Assembly (NCBI GenBank): GCA_937870845.1 | Contig: CALMZR010000051.1 | Location: 1-40,479, forward strand | Direction of reading: 5' to 3' | Source: an uncultured Chloroflexota bacterium | Lineage (GTDB): Bacteria > Chloroflexota > Chloroflexia > Thermomicrobiales > UBA6265 | Length of the DNA stretch: 40,479 nucleotides | Part shown: positions 16,886-24,286 of the stretch, piece after piece | Layout: each line of letters opens with the position of its first letter | Position numbering within the stretch: position 1 is the stretch's first letter | The notes under the pieces: generated by a model | Told to the model about the DNA's origin: nothing | The model's input: the letters and a program-made list of their open reading frames with translations, nothing else | The model's database searches: none | Program-made: the position numbers and the translations under genes

Positions 16886-16906
16886 TTGTCAAGGGAAATC
16901 CGCCAC

Positions 16907-17851
16907 ATGGCCGTCGCCCAGTCGCCAGCCCAACCAGCCGTCGCCGCCCCCGCCGCCCCGACCGGCTCCCGCCGCCTGGCGGAGCACCAGATCGGGCGGC
17001 TGCTGGTCTTGCCCGCCCTCATCTTCGCCATCCTCGTTACTCAGGCCCCGTTCCTCCTCACCATCCTCTACAGCTTCCAACGCTGGAACCTCAATCGCCC
17101 CGACCAACGCGGCTTCGTCGGCTTCGACAACTACATCTTCCTCCTTACGCGCGATCCCGCCTTTTACGAAGTCATCCTCAACACGGTCATTTTCGTCGTC
17201 GGGGCCGTCCTCGCCTCGCTTGCCCTCGGCCTCCTCTTCGCCGAATTGGTCAACCACCGCTTCCCAGGCCGCGGCATCGTCCGCACCATGCTCATCACCC
17301 CCTTCCTCATCATGCCCGCCGCCGCGGCCCTGACCTGGAAGAACCAGATGCTCGACGCCAACTTCGGCATCGTCGACTGGCTCATCTCCCTCGTCGGTCT
17401 GCGCGGCCCGGTCTGGTTGTCCGACTACCCCATGCTCTCCGTGATCGCCGTCATCGTCTGGCGCTGGGCTCCGTTCATGATGCTCATCCTGCTCGCCGGT
17501 ATGCAGTCAATCTCGGAAGAAGTGCGCGAGGCGGCCCGCGTCGACGGCGCCACCGCCCGGCAGGAGTTCTTCGACATCACCCTGCCCCATCTGTGGCGCT
17601 TCATGCAACTCGGCGGTCTCCTCGGCACCGTCTTCATCGTCCAGGAGATCGACCCCATCTTCATGATGACCGGCGGCGGCCCCGGCGACGCCACCACCAC
17701 CCTCCCCTACTTTGTCTACGAGAAAGCCCGCGAGTCGTTCGACATCGGCCGCGGCGCCGCGCTGGGGGTCATCGTCGTCCTCATGTCGATCGTCGTCATC
17801 ACCTTGCTTGTGCGGCTCCTCGATCGCATGCTGGAACGCCAGGAGGCGTAG
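16907..17851 (+). CDS. ABC sugar/polyol permease 1 (MalF/SmoF-like)
   Basis: A 314-aa inner-membrane permease with six predicted membrane helices beginning at GRLLVLPALIFAILV. The cytoplasmic EAA loop is EEVREAARVDGATARQEFFDITLPHLW, which docks the ATPase. Sequence such as FQRWNLNRPDQRGFVGFDNY is typical of MalF-type subunits. I prefer ATG at 16907; the ORF-track TTG at 16886 overlaps the REP-like element. It is followed 3 nt later by permease 2. Confidence 0.93.
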   Translation: MAVAQSPAQPAVAAPAAPTGSRRLAEHQIGRLLVLPALIFAILVTQAPFLLTILYSFQRWNLNRPDQRGFVGFDNYIFLLTRDPAFYEVILNTVIFVVGAVLASLALGLLFAELVNHRFPGRGIVRTMLITPFLIMPAAAALTWKNQMLDANFGIVDWLISLVGLRGPVWLSDYPMLSVIAVIVWRWAPFMMLILLAGMQSISEEVREAARVDGATARQEFFDITLPHLWRFMQLGGLLGTVFIVQEIDPIFMMTGGGPGDATTTLPYFVYEKARESFDIGRGAALGVIVVLMSIVVITLLVRLLDRMLERQEA

Positions 17852-17854
17852 GTC

Positions 17855-18733
17855 ATGGCGACCCTGCCCATCCGTCGCGCCGGCCGGGGCGTCTCCAGGG
17901 AGACCGCCTCCCCTCTCTGGGCCATTTCCGCCTGGATCGTGGGCCTGATCGTTTTCTTCCCGGTCCTCTACATGTTCCTCACCGGCTTCAAGTCCGAGAA
18001 CGCCGCCGTCGAGCTGCCGCCCCGCCTCATCTTCTGGCCCACGTTCGAGAACTACGACGCTGTCTTCGGCATCAATTTCGTTCCGTTCTTCCGCAACTCC
18101 CTCGTCACCTCCCTCGTCTCCACCTTCTTCGTCATGCTGCTCGCCATCCCCTGCGCCTACGCCCTCGCCCTCTACCGGCCGAAGAAATGGAAAGACATTC
18201 TCTTTTTCTTCATCTCCACCCGTTTCTTGCCGGCGGCCGGCGTCATCGTTCCCCTCTACGTCCTCTTCAGCCCCGTCGGCGACCCCGTCCTGGGCGTTCC
18301 CGGTCTCGGGTTGCTTGGCACCTTGCAGGGTCTGGTCATCCTCTACACGGCCATGAATCTCCCCATCGCCGTCTGGATGCTCCGCTCCTTCTTCGAGGAG
18401 GTCCCCCGCGACATCCTCGACGCCGCTCGTGTCGACGGCGCCAGCCTCCCCCGCGAGATGTTTCAAATCGTCCTGCCCATGATCTCCCCTGGCCTCGTCG
18501 CCACCGCCTTCATCGCCATCATCTTCGCCTGGAACGAGTTCTTCCTCGCCTACAACCTCGCCCCGAAGGAATCGACCGTCCCCATGTTCATGGTCCGCTT
18601 CGTCACCTCCGAAGGCCTCTTCTGGGCCAAGCTGGCCGCCTCATCGACCATGGCCGTCATCCCCATCGTGCTCCTCGGCTGGATCGCCCAGCGCCAGCTC
18701 GTGCGCGGCCTCTCCATGGGCGCCGTCAAGTAA
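17855..18733 (+). CDS. ABC sugar/polyol permease 2 (MalG/SmoG-like)
   Basis: A 292-aa permease with six predicted helices and EAA loop RDILDAARVDGASLPREMFQIVLPMISPG. It should pair with permease 1 to form the membrane channel. It starts 3 nt after the permease 1 stop, so translation is coupled. No ATP-binding subunit follows; energy probably comes from a shared MsiK-like ATPase encoded elsewhere, as is known for many actinobacterial and Chloroflexota sugar importers. Confidence 0.93.
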   Translation: MATLPIRRAGRGVSRETASPLWAISAWIVGLIVFFPVLYMFLTGFKSENAAVELPPRLIFWPTFENYDAVFGINFVPFFRNSLVTSLVSTFFVMLLAIPCAYALALYRPKKWKDILFFFISTRFLPAAGVIVPLYVLFSPVGDPVLGVPGLGLLGTLQGLVILYTAMNLPIAVWMLRSFFEEVPRDILDAARVDGASLPREMFQIVLPMISPGLVATAFIAIIFAWNEFFLAYNLAPKESTVPMFMVRFVTSEGLFWAKLAASSTMAVIPIVLLGWIAQRQLVRGLSMGAVK

Positions 18734-18783
18734 TCTTCGCGGTGGGAAAAGGCGCCGAGCGGAATCGTATCCGCGCGCCGTAC

Positions 18784-18803
18784 GGGCACAGCATGCCGTG
18801 CCC
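18784..18803. repeat. Dispersed palindrome, GGGCACAGCA/TGCCGTGCCC copy
   Basis: A 20-bp palindrome with one mismatch, in the 282-bp gap between permease 2 and the dehydrogenase. It is related to the copies at 31472 and 35144. Confidence 0.6.
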
Positions 18804-18857
18804 GCCGCCAGACAGAGGAGGTGGAAGTGGCAGTCTGGAGGGCCGCCACGGTGTAGA

Positions 18858-18893
18858 GGCGATGCCCGCATCGCCCGTCGGCCGCAGGCCGAC
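18858..18893. repeat. Double-hairpin dispersed repeat, copy 1
   Basis: Two adjacent hairpins: GGCGATG-CCCG-CATCGCC, then GTCGGCC-GCA-GGCCGAC. The second hairpin is identical at 24048-24064 and 27541-27557. All three copies are intergenic. Confidence 0.7.
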
Positions 18894-19015
18894 AGCAGGC
18901 GCCGAGGCCGCGCCCGCTGCGACCCGCCGCGCCAGGCCTCAGGAAGCGATGGCCACCCGTATAGCGCGGTCAGTGTCGTCCCCGCGGACCAGACACCAAC
19001 CCCAGGAGGAACCCC

Positions 19016-20029
19016 ATGAAAGCCGTCGTCGTCGATGAACCCGGAGCCGTCCGCGTCGCCGACCTGCCCACTCCCGAACCCGGCCCCAATGACGTCGTCC
19101 TCAAAGTCGGCGCCTGCGGCATCTGCGGCACCGACATCCACATCATCGACGGCGAGTTCCCCCCCACCGTCTATCCCATCGTCATTGGCCACGAGTTCGG
19201 CGGCCAAGTGACCGCCGTCGGCGAAAACGTCACCGCGTTCAAGCCCGGCGACCGCGTCGGCGTCGACCCGACCCTGAACTGCGGCTCCTGCTACTTCTGC
19301 CAACGCGGCATGGGCAACCTCTGCGAACGCTGGAACGGCATCGGCGTCGCCAGCCATCCCGGCGGCTTCGCCGAGTACATCTCCGTGCCGGAGCGGGTCG
19401 TCTACGCGATCCCGGACGACATGTCGATGAAAGCCGCCGCCCTCATCGAGCCCGTCTCCTGCGTCGTGCGCGGCTTCCACCGCCTGCAACCGCAGACCGG
19501 CGAGACCTACCTCATCTACGGCGCCGGCCCCATGGGCCTCCTCAACGCCCAGGTCGCCCGCTACAACGGCGCCAGCCTCGTCGCCCTCATCGACATCAAC
19601 CAGAGCCGGCTCGACCGCGCCAAAAACGAGTTCGGCTTCGAGCACGTCGCCACGAACCTGGAGGACCTGCGCGACATCGCACCCCGCGGTTTCGACAACG
19701 TCATTGAGGCCACCGGCGTCACCAGGGTCGCGGAACAGGCCATCGACGCGGTCAAGCGCCGCGGCAAGCTCCTCCTCTTCGGCGTCTGCCCCCCAGGCGA
19801 AAAAGCGAGCTACGACGCCTTCAAGATTTACAATGAGGAGATCACCATCCTCGGCTCGATGGCCGTCCTCAACTCTTACGGCCCCGCCATCGACATCATC
19901 GCCTCCGGCGCCATCGACGTCGAACGCATGGTCTCCGACACCTTCACCCTCGACGAGTTCCCCGCCGCCCTCGCCCACGTCCGCAGCGGCAACGGCCTCA
20001 AAGTCCAGGTCGCCGGCACGAGTAGTTGA
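19016..20029 (+). CDS. Zinc-dependent medium-chain alcohol dehydrogenase (polyol/threonine DH-like)
   Basis: The 337-aa MDR enzyme has catalytic zinc ligands in CGICGTDIH and GHEFGG, a structural zinc knot of four cysteines (CGSCYFCQRGMGNLC), and a Rossmann motif YGAGPMGLLNAQVA. An acidic residue in ALIDIN points to NAD preference. It oxidises a secondary alcohol or polyol in the cytoplasm. AGGAGG lies 6 nt before the ATG. Being downstream of the carbohydrate importer, it may catalyse the first catabolic step. The 282-bp gap with repeats before it weakens strict operon linkage. Confidence 0.92.
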   Translation: MKAVVVDEPGAVRVADLPTPEPGPNDVVLKVGACGICGTDIHIIDGEFPPTVYPIVIGHEFGGQVTAVGENVTAFKPGDRVGVDPTLNCGSCYFCQRGMGNLCERWNGIGVASHPGGFAEYISVPERVVYAIPDDMSMKAAALIEPVSCVVRGFHRLQPQTGETYLIYGAGPMGLLNAQVARYNGASLVALIDINQSRLDRAKNEFGFEHVATNLEDLRDIAPRGFDNVIEATGVTRVAEQAIDAVKRRGKLLLFGVCPPGEKASYDAFKIYNEEITILGSMAVLNSYGPAIDIIASGAIDVERMVSDTFTLDEFPAALAHVRSGNGLKVQVAGTSS

Positions 20030-20048
20030 TTTCTGCGCCAAGACTCGC

Positions 20049-20131
20049 GTCATCCCGACCAAGGAGGAATCTCTGCGCCCGGGGAACGTCGTTTCGTCGG
20101 AGCCGGGATTCATCGTTGCGCTCGGAATGAC
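20049..20131. mobile_element. MITE-like 83-bp element with terminal inverted repeats
   Basis: The element begins GTCATCCCGA and ends TCGGAATGAC, which are inverted copies with one mismatch. The interior has GGAGGAATCTC and GATTC-type segments, as in a widespread bacterial intergenic repeat that I recall. It has no coding capacity. A partial relative lies at 23076. Confidence 0.6.
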
Positions 20132-20169
20132 ACATCTCTTGCTTTCAGCTCCAGGACCTGCGGCGCCGC

Positions 20170-20964
20170 TCACAGAAACAACAACATCGCCCCAGCCGTG
20201 ACCGGGACCGCCACCACCGCGATCCGCAGCAACTCGCGCGGCGCCCGCCGCGTGTACCGCGCTCCAATGTACGCCCCGGACGCCAACCCGATCGTCAGCC
20301 CAACCAGATGCGGCCCCGACACGTCCCCATGGCGCGCCATCGCCAACCCGCCAGCCGCGCTGATAAAGATCAGCGCCATCATCGCGGTCCCGACCGTCTG
20401 CCGCAGCGGCAAGCAATGAATGGTCAACAGCCCGAGCTGAATCAGCGGCGCCATCCCTATGCCGAGAAACGCCGCCGCCGCTCCCCCCGTCGCCCCAATC
20501 CCAATCCCGGCGGCCCACTCGCGCTTCGTCCGGATCGGCTCTTCATGCACGTCCGTTTCGTGGCCAACGATGCCCCTCGTGATCCGCGATCGTAAAAAGA
20601 CCAGCACGGCAAGGCTCCACAGCGCCAAGCCGGCCGCGACCCGCAGCACCTCGTCCGGGACCGATTGACTCCAATCAGCTCCAATCACGGCGCCGGCCGC
20701 CCCGGCCAAACCGACGACCAGACCCAGCCGGTGCGCGACATTCCCTTCTCGATAGTGCGAGATAGCTCCAGAGATGGTGACAAAGAGCATCGCCGCGATC
20801 GCGGTTCCGATCGCCGTGTGCGCTGGCAATCCAAAAACGCTCGTCAGCAGCGCGACCGCGACCCCTGCTCCGCCCACCCCGATGAAACCCACGGCCAGCC
20901 CGAACGCGAAGGTGACGGCCGCAAGCTCACCGATGATCCGCAGATCCTGCGGCGCAATCGTCAC
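20170..20964 (-). CDS. TauE/SafE-family sulfite/anion exporter
   Basis: A 264-aa membrane protein with about eight hydrophobic helices in two repeats. The glycine-rich family signatures VGFIGVGGAGVAVALL and FLGIGMAPLIQLGLL begin each half. TauE/SafE proteins are thought to move sulfite, sulfonate or organic anions across the inner membrane; substrate unknown here. The GTG start overlaps the stop of the upstream small membrane protein (GTGA, 20961-20964), indicating coupled translation. Confidence 0.9.
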   Translation of the reverse strand: MTIAPQDLRIIGELAAVTFAFGLAVGFIGVGGAGVAVALLTSVFGLPAHTAIGTAIAAMLFVTISGAISHYREGNVAHRLGLVVGLAGAAGAVIGADWSQSVPDEVLRVAAGLALWSLAVLVFLRSRITRGIVGHETDVHEEPIRTKREWAAGIGIGATGGAAAAFLGIGMAPLIQLGLLTIHCLPLRQTVGTAMMALIFISAAGGLAMARHGDVSGPHLVGLTIGLASGAYIGARYTRRAPRELLRIAVVAVPVTAGAMLLFL

Positions 20965-21269
20965 CTGGGCAGCGGTTCCCGTTCCGCGCTATGGACCACG
21001 GCCCGCGTCTCAATGGCGTATCCAGGATCGACGTACTCGCGCCGGACGGGAGGCCGCAGTATCGGCGCCATGAACTTCCGCCACGCGATGAAGAGCAGCA
21101 CCACCGGCACGAGCACCAGCAGCACCACCCCCACCCGGATGAACGCCCCGATAAATCCGGCGAAAAACCATCCGAAGAGTACGCCGACGACGATGCCGGC
21201 CATGAAGCCGTACCCGCCCCACTGCACCCGGACGCTGCCGGTTCCGTTGCCCCGATTGCCCTGATTCAT
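20961..21269 (-). CDS. Small two-helix membrane protein
   Basis: The 102-residue protein has two long hydrophobic helices (GFMAGIVVGVLFGWFFAGFIGAFI and VGVVLLVLVPVVLLFIAW) and a basic C-terminal tail. I use ATG at 21269 with GGGAG 5 nt upstream, rather than the track start at 21344. It is translationally coupled to the TauE exporter and may be an accessory subunit. I recognise no domain. Confidence 0.75.
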   Translation of the reverse strand: MNQGNRGNGTGSVRVQWGGYGFMAGIVVGVLFGWFFAGFIGAFIRVGVVLLVLVPVVLLFIAWRKFMAPILRPPVRREYVDPGYAIETRAVVHSAEREPLPR

Positions 21270-21488
21270 GGCGACTCCCGCCTGGTTGATGTCAGCACAT
21301 ACGTGGATCGCTGGCAGCGATCCTGGATACAGCGTACCGCACACTCTCCCGCTTGACCTTCATATTTGGCGTCGTCCGCAGCCCCTGGGCGCCTCTGCTG
21401 CCCGTATACCGAACCGTCCCGCATGGGGTATTCTCTCCGGCCGCGAAAGCGGACCCCGCACGTCCTCTTCCGGCCGTACGATGCTGGC

Positions 21489-21515
21489 AACCGGAAAGCC
21501 AAAACTCTTCCGGTT
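21489..21515. promoter_or_regulatory. Inverted repeat AACCGGAA-N11-TTCCGGTT upstream of the MATE gene
   Basis: A perfect 8-bp inverted repeat with 11-nt spacer, 38 nt before the GTG start. A -10-like TACGAT (21477-21482) precedes it, so it would overlap the transcription start. It may be an operator for a drug-responsive repressor or an mRNA hairpin. No regulator gene is adjacent. Confidence 0.45.
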
Positions 21516-21553
21516 CGCGACCTCAATCCATCACGTTTCGCTCGGGGGAGCCA

Positions 21554-23017
21554 GTGTCCACGATCGCCCAAGAGGTCATCGAGTCCGCCAGCGCCACGGC
21601 GATCCCCTCGATCCTGCCCGAAACGCCGGAGCGACTGCCCGCCCCTGCTCCCGAGCCGATGACCCAGCGCCGAGTCCTCGGTCTCGCCACCCCGATCATC
21701 GGCGAGAACCTGCTTCACACCATGGTCGGAGCCGTCGACACCTTCATGGTGGCCCGCCTCGGCGCGGCCGCGGTGGCCGGCGTCGGCATGGGGTTCGAGT
21801 TCGTCTTTTTCATCATCTCGATCCTCTCCGCCATCGACATCGGCGCCACCGTCCTCGTCTCCCAGGCCATCGGCGCGGGCGACAAACACCGCGCCAACCA
21901 GCTCGCCCGCCAGGCGATCGTCTGGGGGCTCGTGCTGGCCATCCCCATGTCGGTCATCCTGTACGTCCTGGCCCCGGGCATCATCGGCCTCTTCGGCGCC
22001 GAAGCGGATGTCGCTGTCCACGCCACGACCTATTTGCAGGTCATCGCCGCCACCGGCGTTACCCTCTTCCTCTCGTTCGTCTGCGGCGCGGTCCTGCGCG
22101 GCGCAGGCGACAGCCGCACGCCCCTCTACGCCGCGGTTGTCGCCAACATCGTCAACGTCGCCGTCGCCTATACCCTCATCTTCGGCAACTTCGGCTTCCC
22201 GGCCCTCGGCGTGGCCGGCAGCGCGCTCGGCGCCGCCAGCGGCCGCGCCCTCGGCGCCGCCTTCATGCTCATCGTCATGGCCCGCGGCATGAAAGCCATC
22301 TCCCTCGCCGGCTCCTGGGGATGGCGGCCAAGACTCGAAACCGCCAGGCAGCTCCTCACGCTCGGCGTCCCGGCCGCGGTGGAGCAGATGCTCTCCTCCG
22401 GCGCCTTCATGGTCCTCATCGCCGTCGTCGCCCTCATCGGCACTCCCGCGCTGGCCGCCCAGCAGATCGCCTTCACCGCCCTCTCGACGGCCTTCCTGCC
22501 CGGCATCGCCTTCTCCATCACCGCCACCGCCCTCGTCGGCCAGAGCATCGGCGCCCGTGTCCCGTCCGATGCCAGAAAGGCATGGACGATCTCCCTCCGC
22601 TGGGCCATCGCCTGGCTCGGCATCGGCGGCGTCCTCGTCTACATCTTCAGCGAGCGGCTGATGCGCATCTTTTCATCAGATCAGTCCGTCGTTGACGCCG
22701 GCGTCAGCGCCCTGCACGCCCTCAGCGTCGCCCTCCCCTTCTGGGCCATCTGGTTCGTCAGCAGCGGCAGCCTCCGCGGCAGCGGCGACACCCGCACCCC
22801 GCTCATCATCGGCGCCTCCACCATGTGGCTCTCCGTCCTCCTCGCCTGGATCGGCGTCCGCTTCTTCGGCGCCGGCATGGGCTGGGTCTGGAGCGCGTTC
22901 GTCCTGACCTCAGCGCCCGCCTCCCTCCTCATGCTCTGGATCTTCCGCGAGCGTATCACCGACTACGAACGCGGCCGCCGCGACCTCCCCGAACTCAACG
23001 CGGCGCCCCTGCACTGA
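21554..23017 (+). CDS. MATE-family multidrug/Na+(H+) antiporter
   Basis: This 487-aa protein has twelve predicted helices in two homologous halves. Family stretches include TPIIGENLLHTMVGAVDTFMVARLG, VLVSQAIGAGD, CGAVLRGAGDSRTPLY and, in the second half, ALVGQSIGARV with SSGSLRGSGDTRTPLI. It exports toxic cationic compounds. The track start at 21353 runs through the upstream region; I chose GTG at 21554, preceded by GGGGGAG. The intergenic region holds an inverted repeat that may control it. Confidence 0.93.
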   Translation: MSTIAQEVIESASATAIPSILPETPERLPAPAPEPMTQRRVLGLATPIIGENLLHTMVGAVDTFMVARLGAAAVAGVGMGFEFVFFIISILSAIDIGATVLVSQAIGAGDKHRANQLARQAIVWGLVLAIPMSVILYVLAPGIIGLFGAEADVAVHATTYLQVIAATGVTLFLSFVCGAVLRGAGDSRTPLYAAVVANIVNVAVAYTLIFGNFGFPALGVAGSALGAASGRALGAAFMLIVMARGMKAISLAGSWGWRPRLETARQLLTLGVPAAVEQMLSSGAFMVLIAVVALIGTPALAAQQIAFTALSTAFLPGIAFSITATALVGQSIGARVPSDARKAWTISLRWAIAWLGIGGVLVYIFSERLMRIFSSDQSVVDAGVSALHALSVALPFWAIWFVSSGSLRGSGDTRTPLIIGASTMWLSVLLAWIGVRFFGAGMGWVWSAFVLTSAPASLLMLWIFRERITDYERGRRDLPELNAAPLH

Positions 23018-23075
23018 GCCTCGACTCGCCGCCGCAGCCCCGTGGCCGTGCGACGAATCTGCCCACGAAACCCGT

Positions 23076-23104
23076 GTCATTCCGACGAAGGAGAAATCTC
23101 GGCG
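23076..23104. repeat. Truncated copy of the GTCATTCCGA element
   Basis: This stretch matches the left end of the 20049 element at about 25 of 29 positions. No matching right end is visible before the next gene, so it is a truncated or diverged copy. Confidence 0.55.
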
Positions 23105-23184
23105 TTCAGGACCGACCCGTTCGCGAACATCAAGATGCTTCGCCTCACCGCACAGGACACGCCCGGCGCGCAGCCCGTGGCGGC

Positions 23185-23958
23185 CTACCACCACCCATAC
23201 GGCACATTCCGCCGCGGACTGAGCACCGGGTAACATCCATACTCCGAAAAATTCGCGATGCGCCTCTGCAGCGCCTGAATCTCCCCCGCGCTAATGACGC
23301 CAGCCAGCGTTTCGCGCAACTCACCCGCACGCTCATTCAAAGCTTGCAAATCTCGCTTCAGCGGTGGTGAGATCGCCTCGCCCACGAACTGCCACAACAC
23401 CGTCCGCAGCTTCGGCTCCCGGTTGAACGTCAACCCGTGGTCGATGCCCCACACCTTCCCCTCGCGGTCGCGCAGGCAATGGCTGATCTTCCGGTCGGCG
23501 TTGTTGACCAGATGGTCGAACAGCACCAGCCGCTCCACCGCCGGATCGCGGCTCCCCCAAAAAAGACCGCGATCCGGCCCCTCCGCCTCCGGCTGCACGT
23601 AGAGTTGCACGCTGCCGACCCCCTGCGGCCCCTCCCGCGCCACCGTCGGCGGCACCAGATCCCACCCCGCCCACCTGCTGAACAGGTAGGCGGCCAGCTC
23701 TCGCCGATAGAGCGTCCCGTCGGGAAAATCGTAGAGGGGCGCTTCCCCCGCCTGCGGCTTGTAGATCGCCAGTTGCGAGCGCCCATCCGGCGCTTCCAGC
23801 GCCACGGCGAACGAATAGTTCGACCCCCACGGGATCAACTGCGAAGCGGTGATCTCCGCATCCCGCAACAACGCCAGCGCTTCGTCTTCAGGCAGTGGGG
23901 CCGGAGTCTGCTCGTCGCCGCCGGACTCGTCTCGCAGTTCGAGAAACAGATCGGGCAT
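23185..23958 (-). CDS. SCO1664-family (PI3/PI4-kinase-related) protein
   Basis: The 257-aa protein matches the actinobacterial SCO1664 family: WGSNYSFAVAL, AIYKPQAGEAPLYDFPDGTLYRRELAAYLFS, VPPTVAREGPQGVGSVQLYV, VLFDHLVNNADRKISHCL and VWGIDHGLTFN. These segments correspond to the ATP-binding lysine (YKP), the catalytic loop (DHLVNNADRK) and the metal-binding DHG of a PI-kinase-like fold. Substrate unknown. In actinobacteria, to my recollection, it neighbours a DUF3090 protein and a histidine phosphatase; neither is here. The start is ATG at 23958. Confidence 0.88.
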   Translation of the reverse strand: MPDLFLELRDESGGDEQTPAPLPEDEALALLRDAEITASQLIPWGSNYSFAVALEAPDGRSQLAIYKPQAGEAPLYDFPDGTLYRRELAAYLFSRWAGWDLVPPTVAREGPQGVGSVQLYVQPEAEGPDRGLFWGSRDPAVERLVLFDHLVNNADRKISHCLRDREGKVWGIDHGLTFNREPKLRTVLWQFVGEAISPPLKRDLQALNERAGELRETLAGVISAGEIQALQRRIANFSEYGCYPVLSPRRNVPYGWW

Positions 23959-23987
23959 GCGGCGTCCCGGGTGCTAAAGAGGAGGTC

Positions 23988-24086
23988 GTGGCTTGCTGGA
24001 TCGCCGCTATGCCACGCCCGGTCGTAGGGGCGCTGCTTGCCGCGCCCGTCGGCCGCAGGCCGACAGCCGGCCCTCCAAGAAGCCAC
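23988..24086. mobile_element. MITE-like 99-bp element containing the double-hairpin repeat, copy 2
   Basis: It lies in the 327-bp gap 23959-24285. The ends GTGGCTTGCTGG and CCAAGAAGCCAC are imperfect inverted repeats (10 of 12). The core has the GGGGCGC...GCGCCC hairpin and GTCGGCCGCAGGCCGAC. Flanks resemble copy 3 at 27519 on both sides, so the mobile unit is longer than the core. The rest of the gap holds no gene that I can support. Confidence 0.6.
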
Positions 24087-24262
24087 GGCCATCCACGAAG
24101 GGCGGCTTGGGGCACAACGCTCCGGCAGTCATTCTACTTGCCGAGGGTAGCGGGTGACGGGATTCGGGCGACGGGGATAAAGGCTGGGTAGTGGCTCTTG
24201 GGATCCGACACGCCCCCTCTACCGACCACGGAACCACCCCACCAGCCTCTAACGCGTCTCCT

Positions 24263-24286
24263 GACACCCCGACACCCCGACACCCT
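24263..24286. repeat. Tandem octamer GACACCCC x3
   Basis: Three head-to-tail copies of GACACCCC (last base of the third differs) directly after the yyaL stop. No function is evident. Confidence 0.7.

Noticed and set aside
15297-16892. 531-aa minus-strand ORF rich in Gly/Val/Asp
   Set aside because: It is a shadow of the binding-protein gene and shows low-complexity composition with no domain.
16879-19038. 719-aa plus-strand ORF rich in Arg/Pro/His
   Set aside because: It is an out-of-frame shadow across both permeases, which have clear EAA loops in their own frames.
18641-20518. 625-aa minus-strand ORF
   Set aside because: It is antisense to the dehydrogenase and part of TauE, and the composition is mirror-like with no motif.
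24263-24286. Tandem octamers as a CRISPR remnant
   Set aside because: Units are 8 bp without spacers. No CRISPR repeats or cas genes occur in the window.
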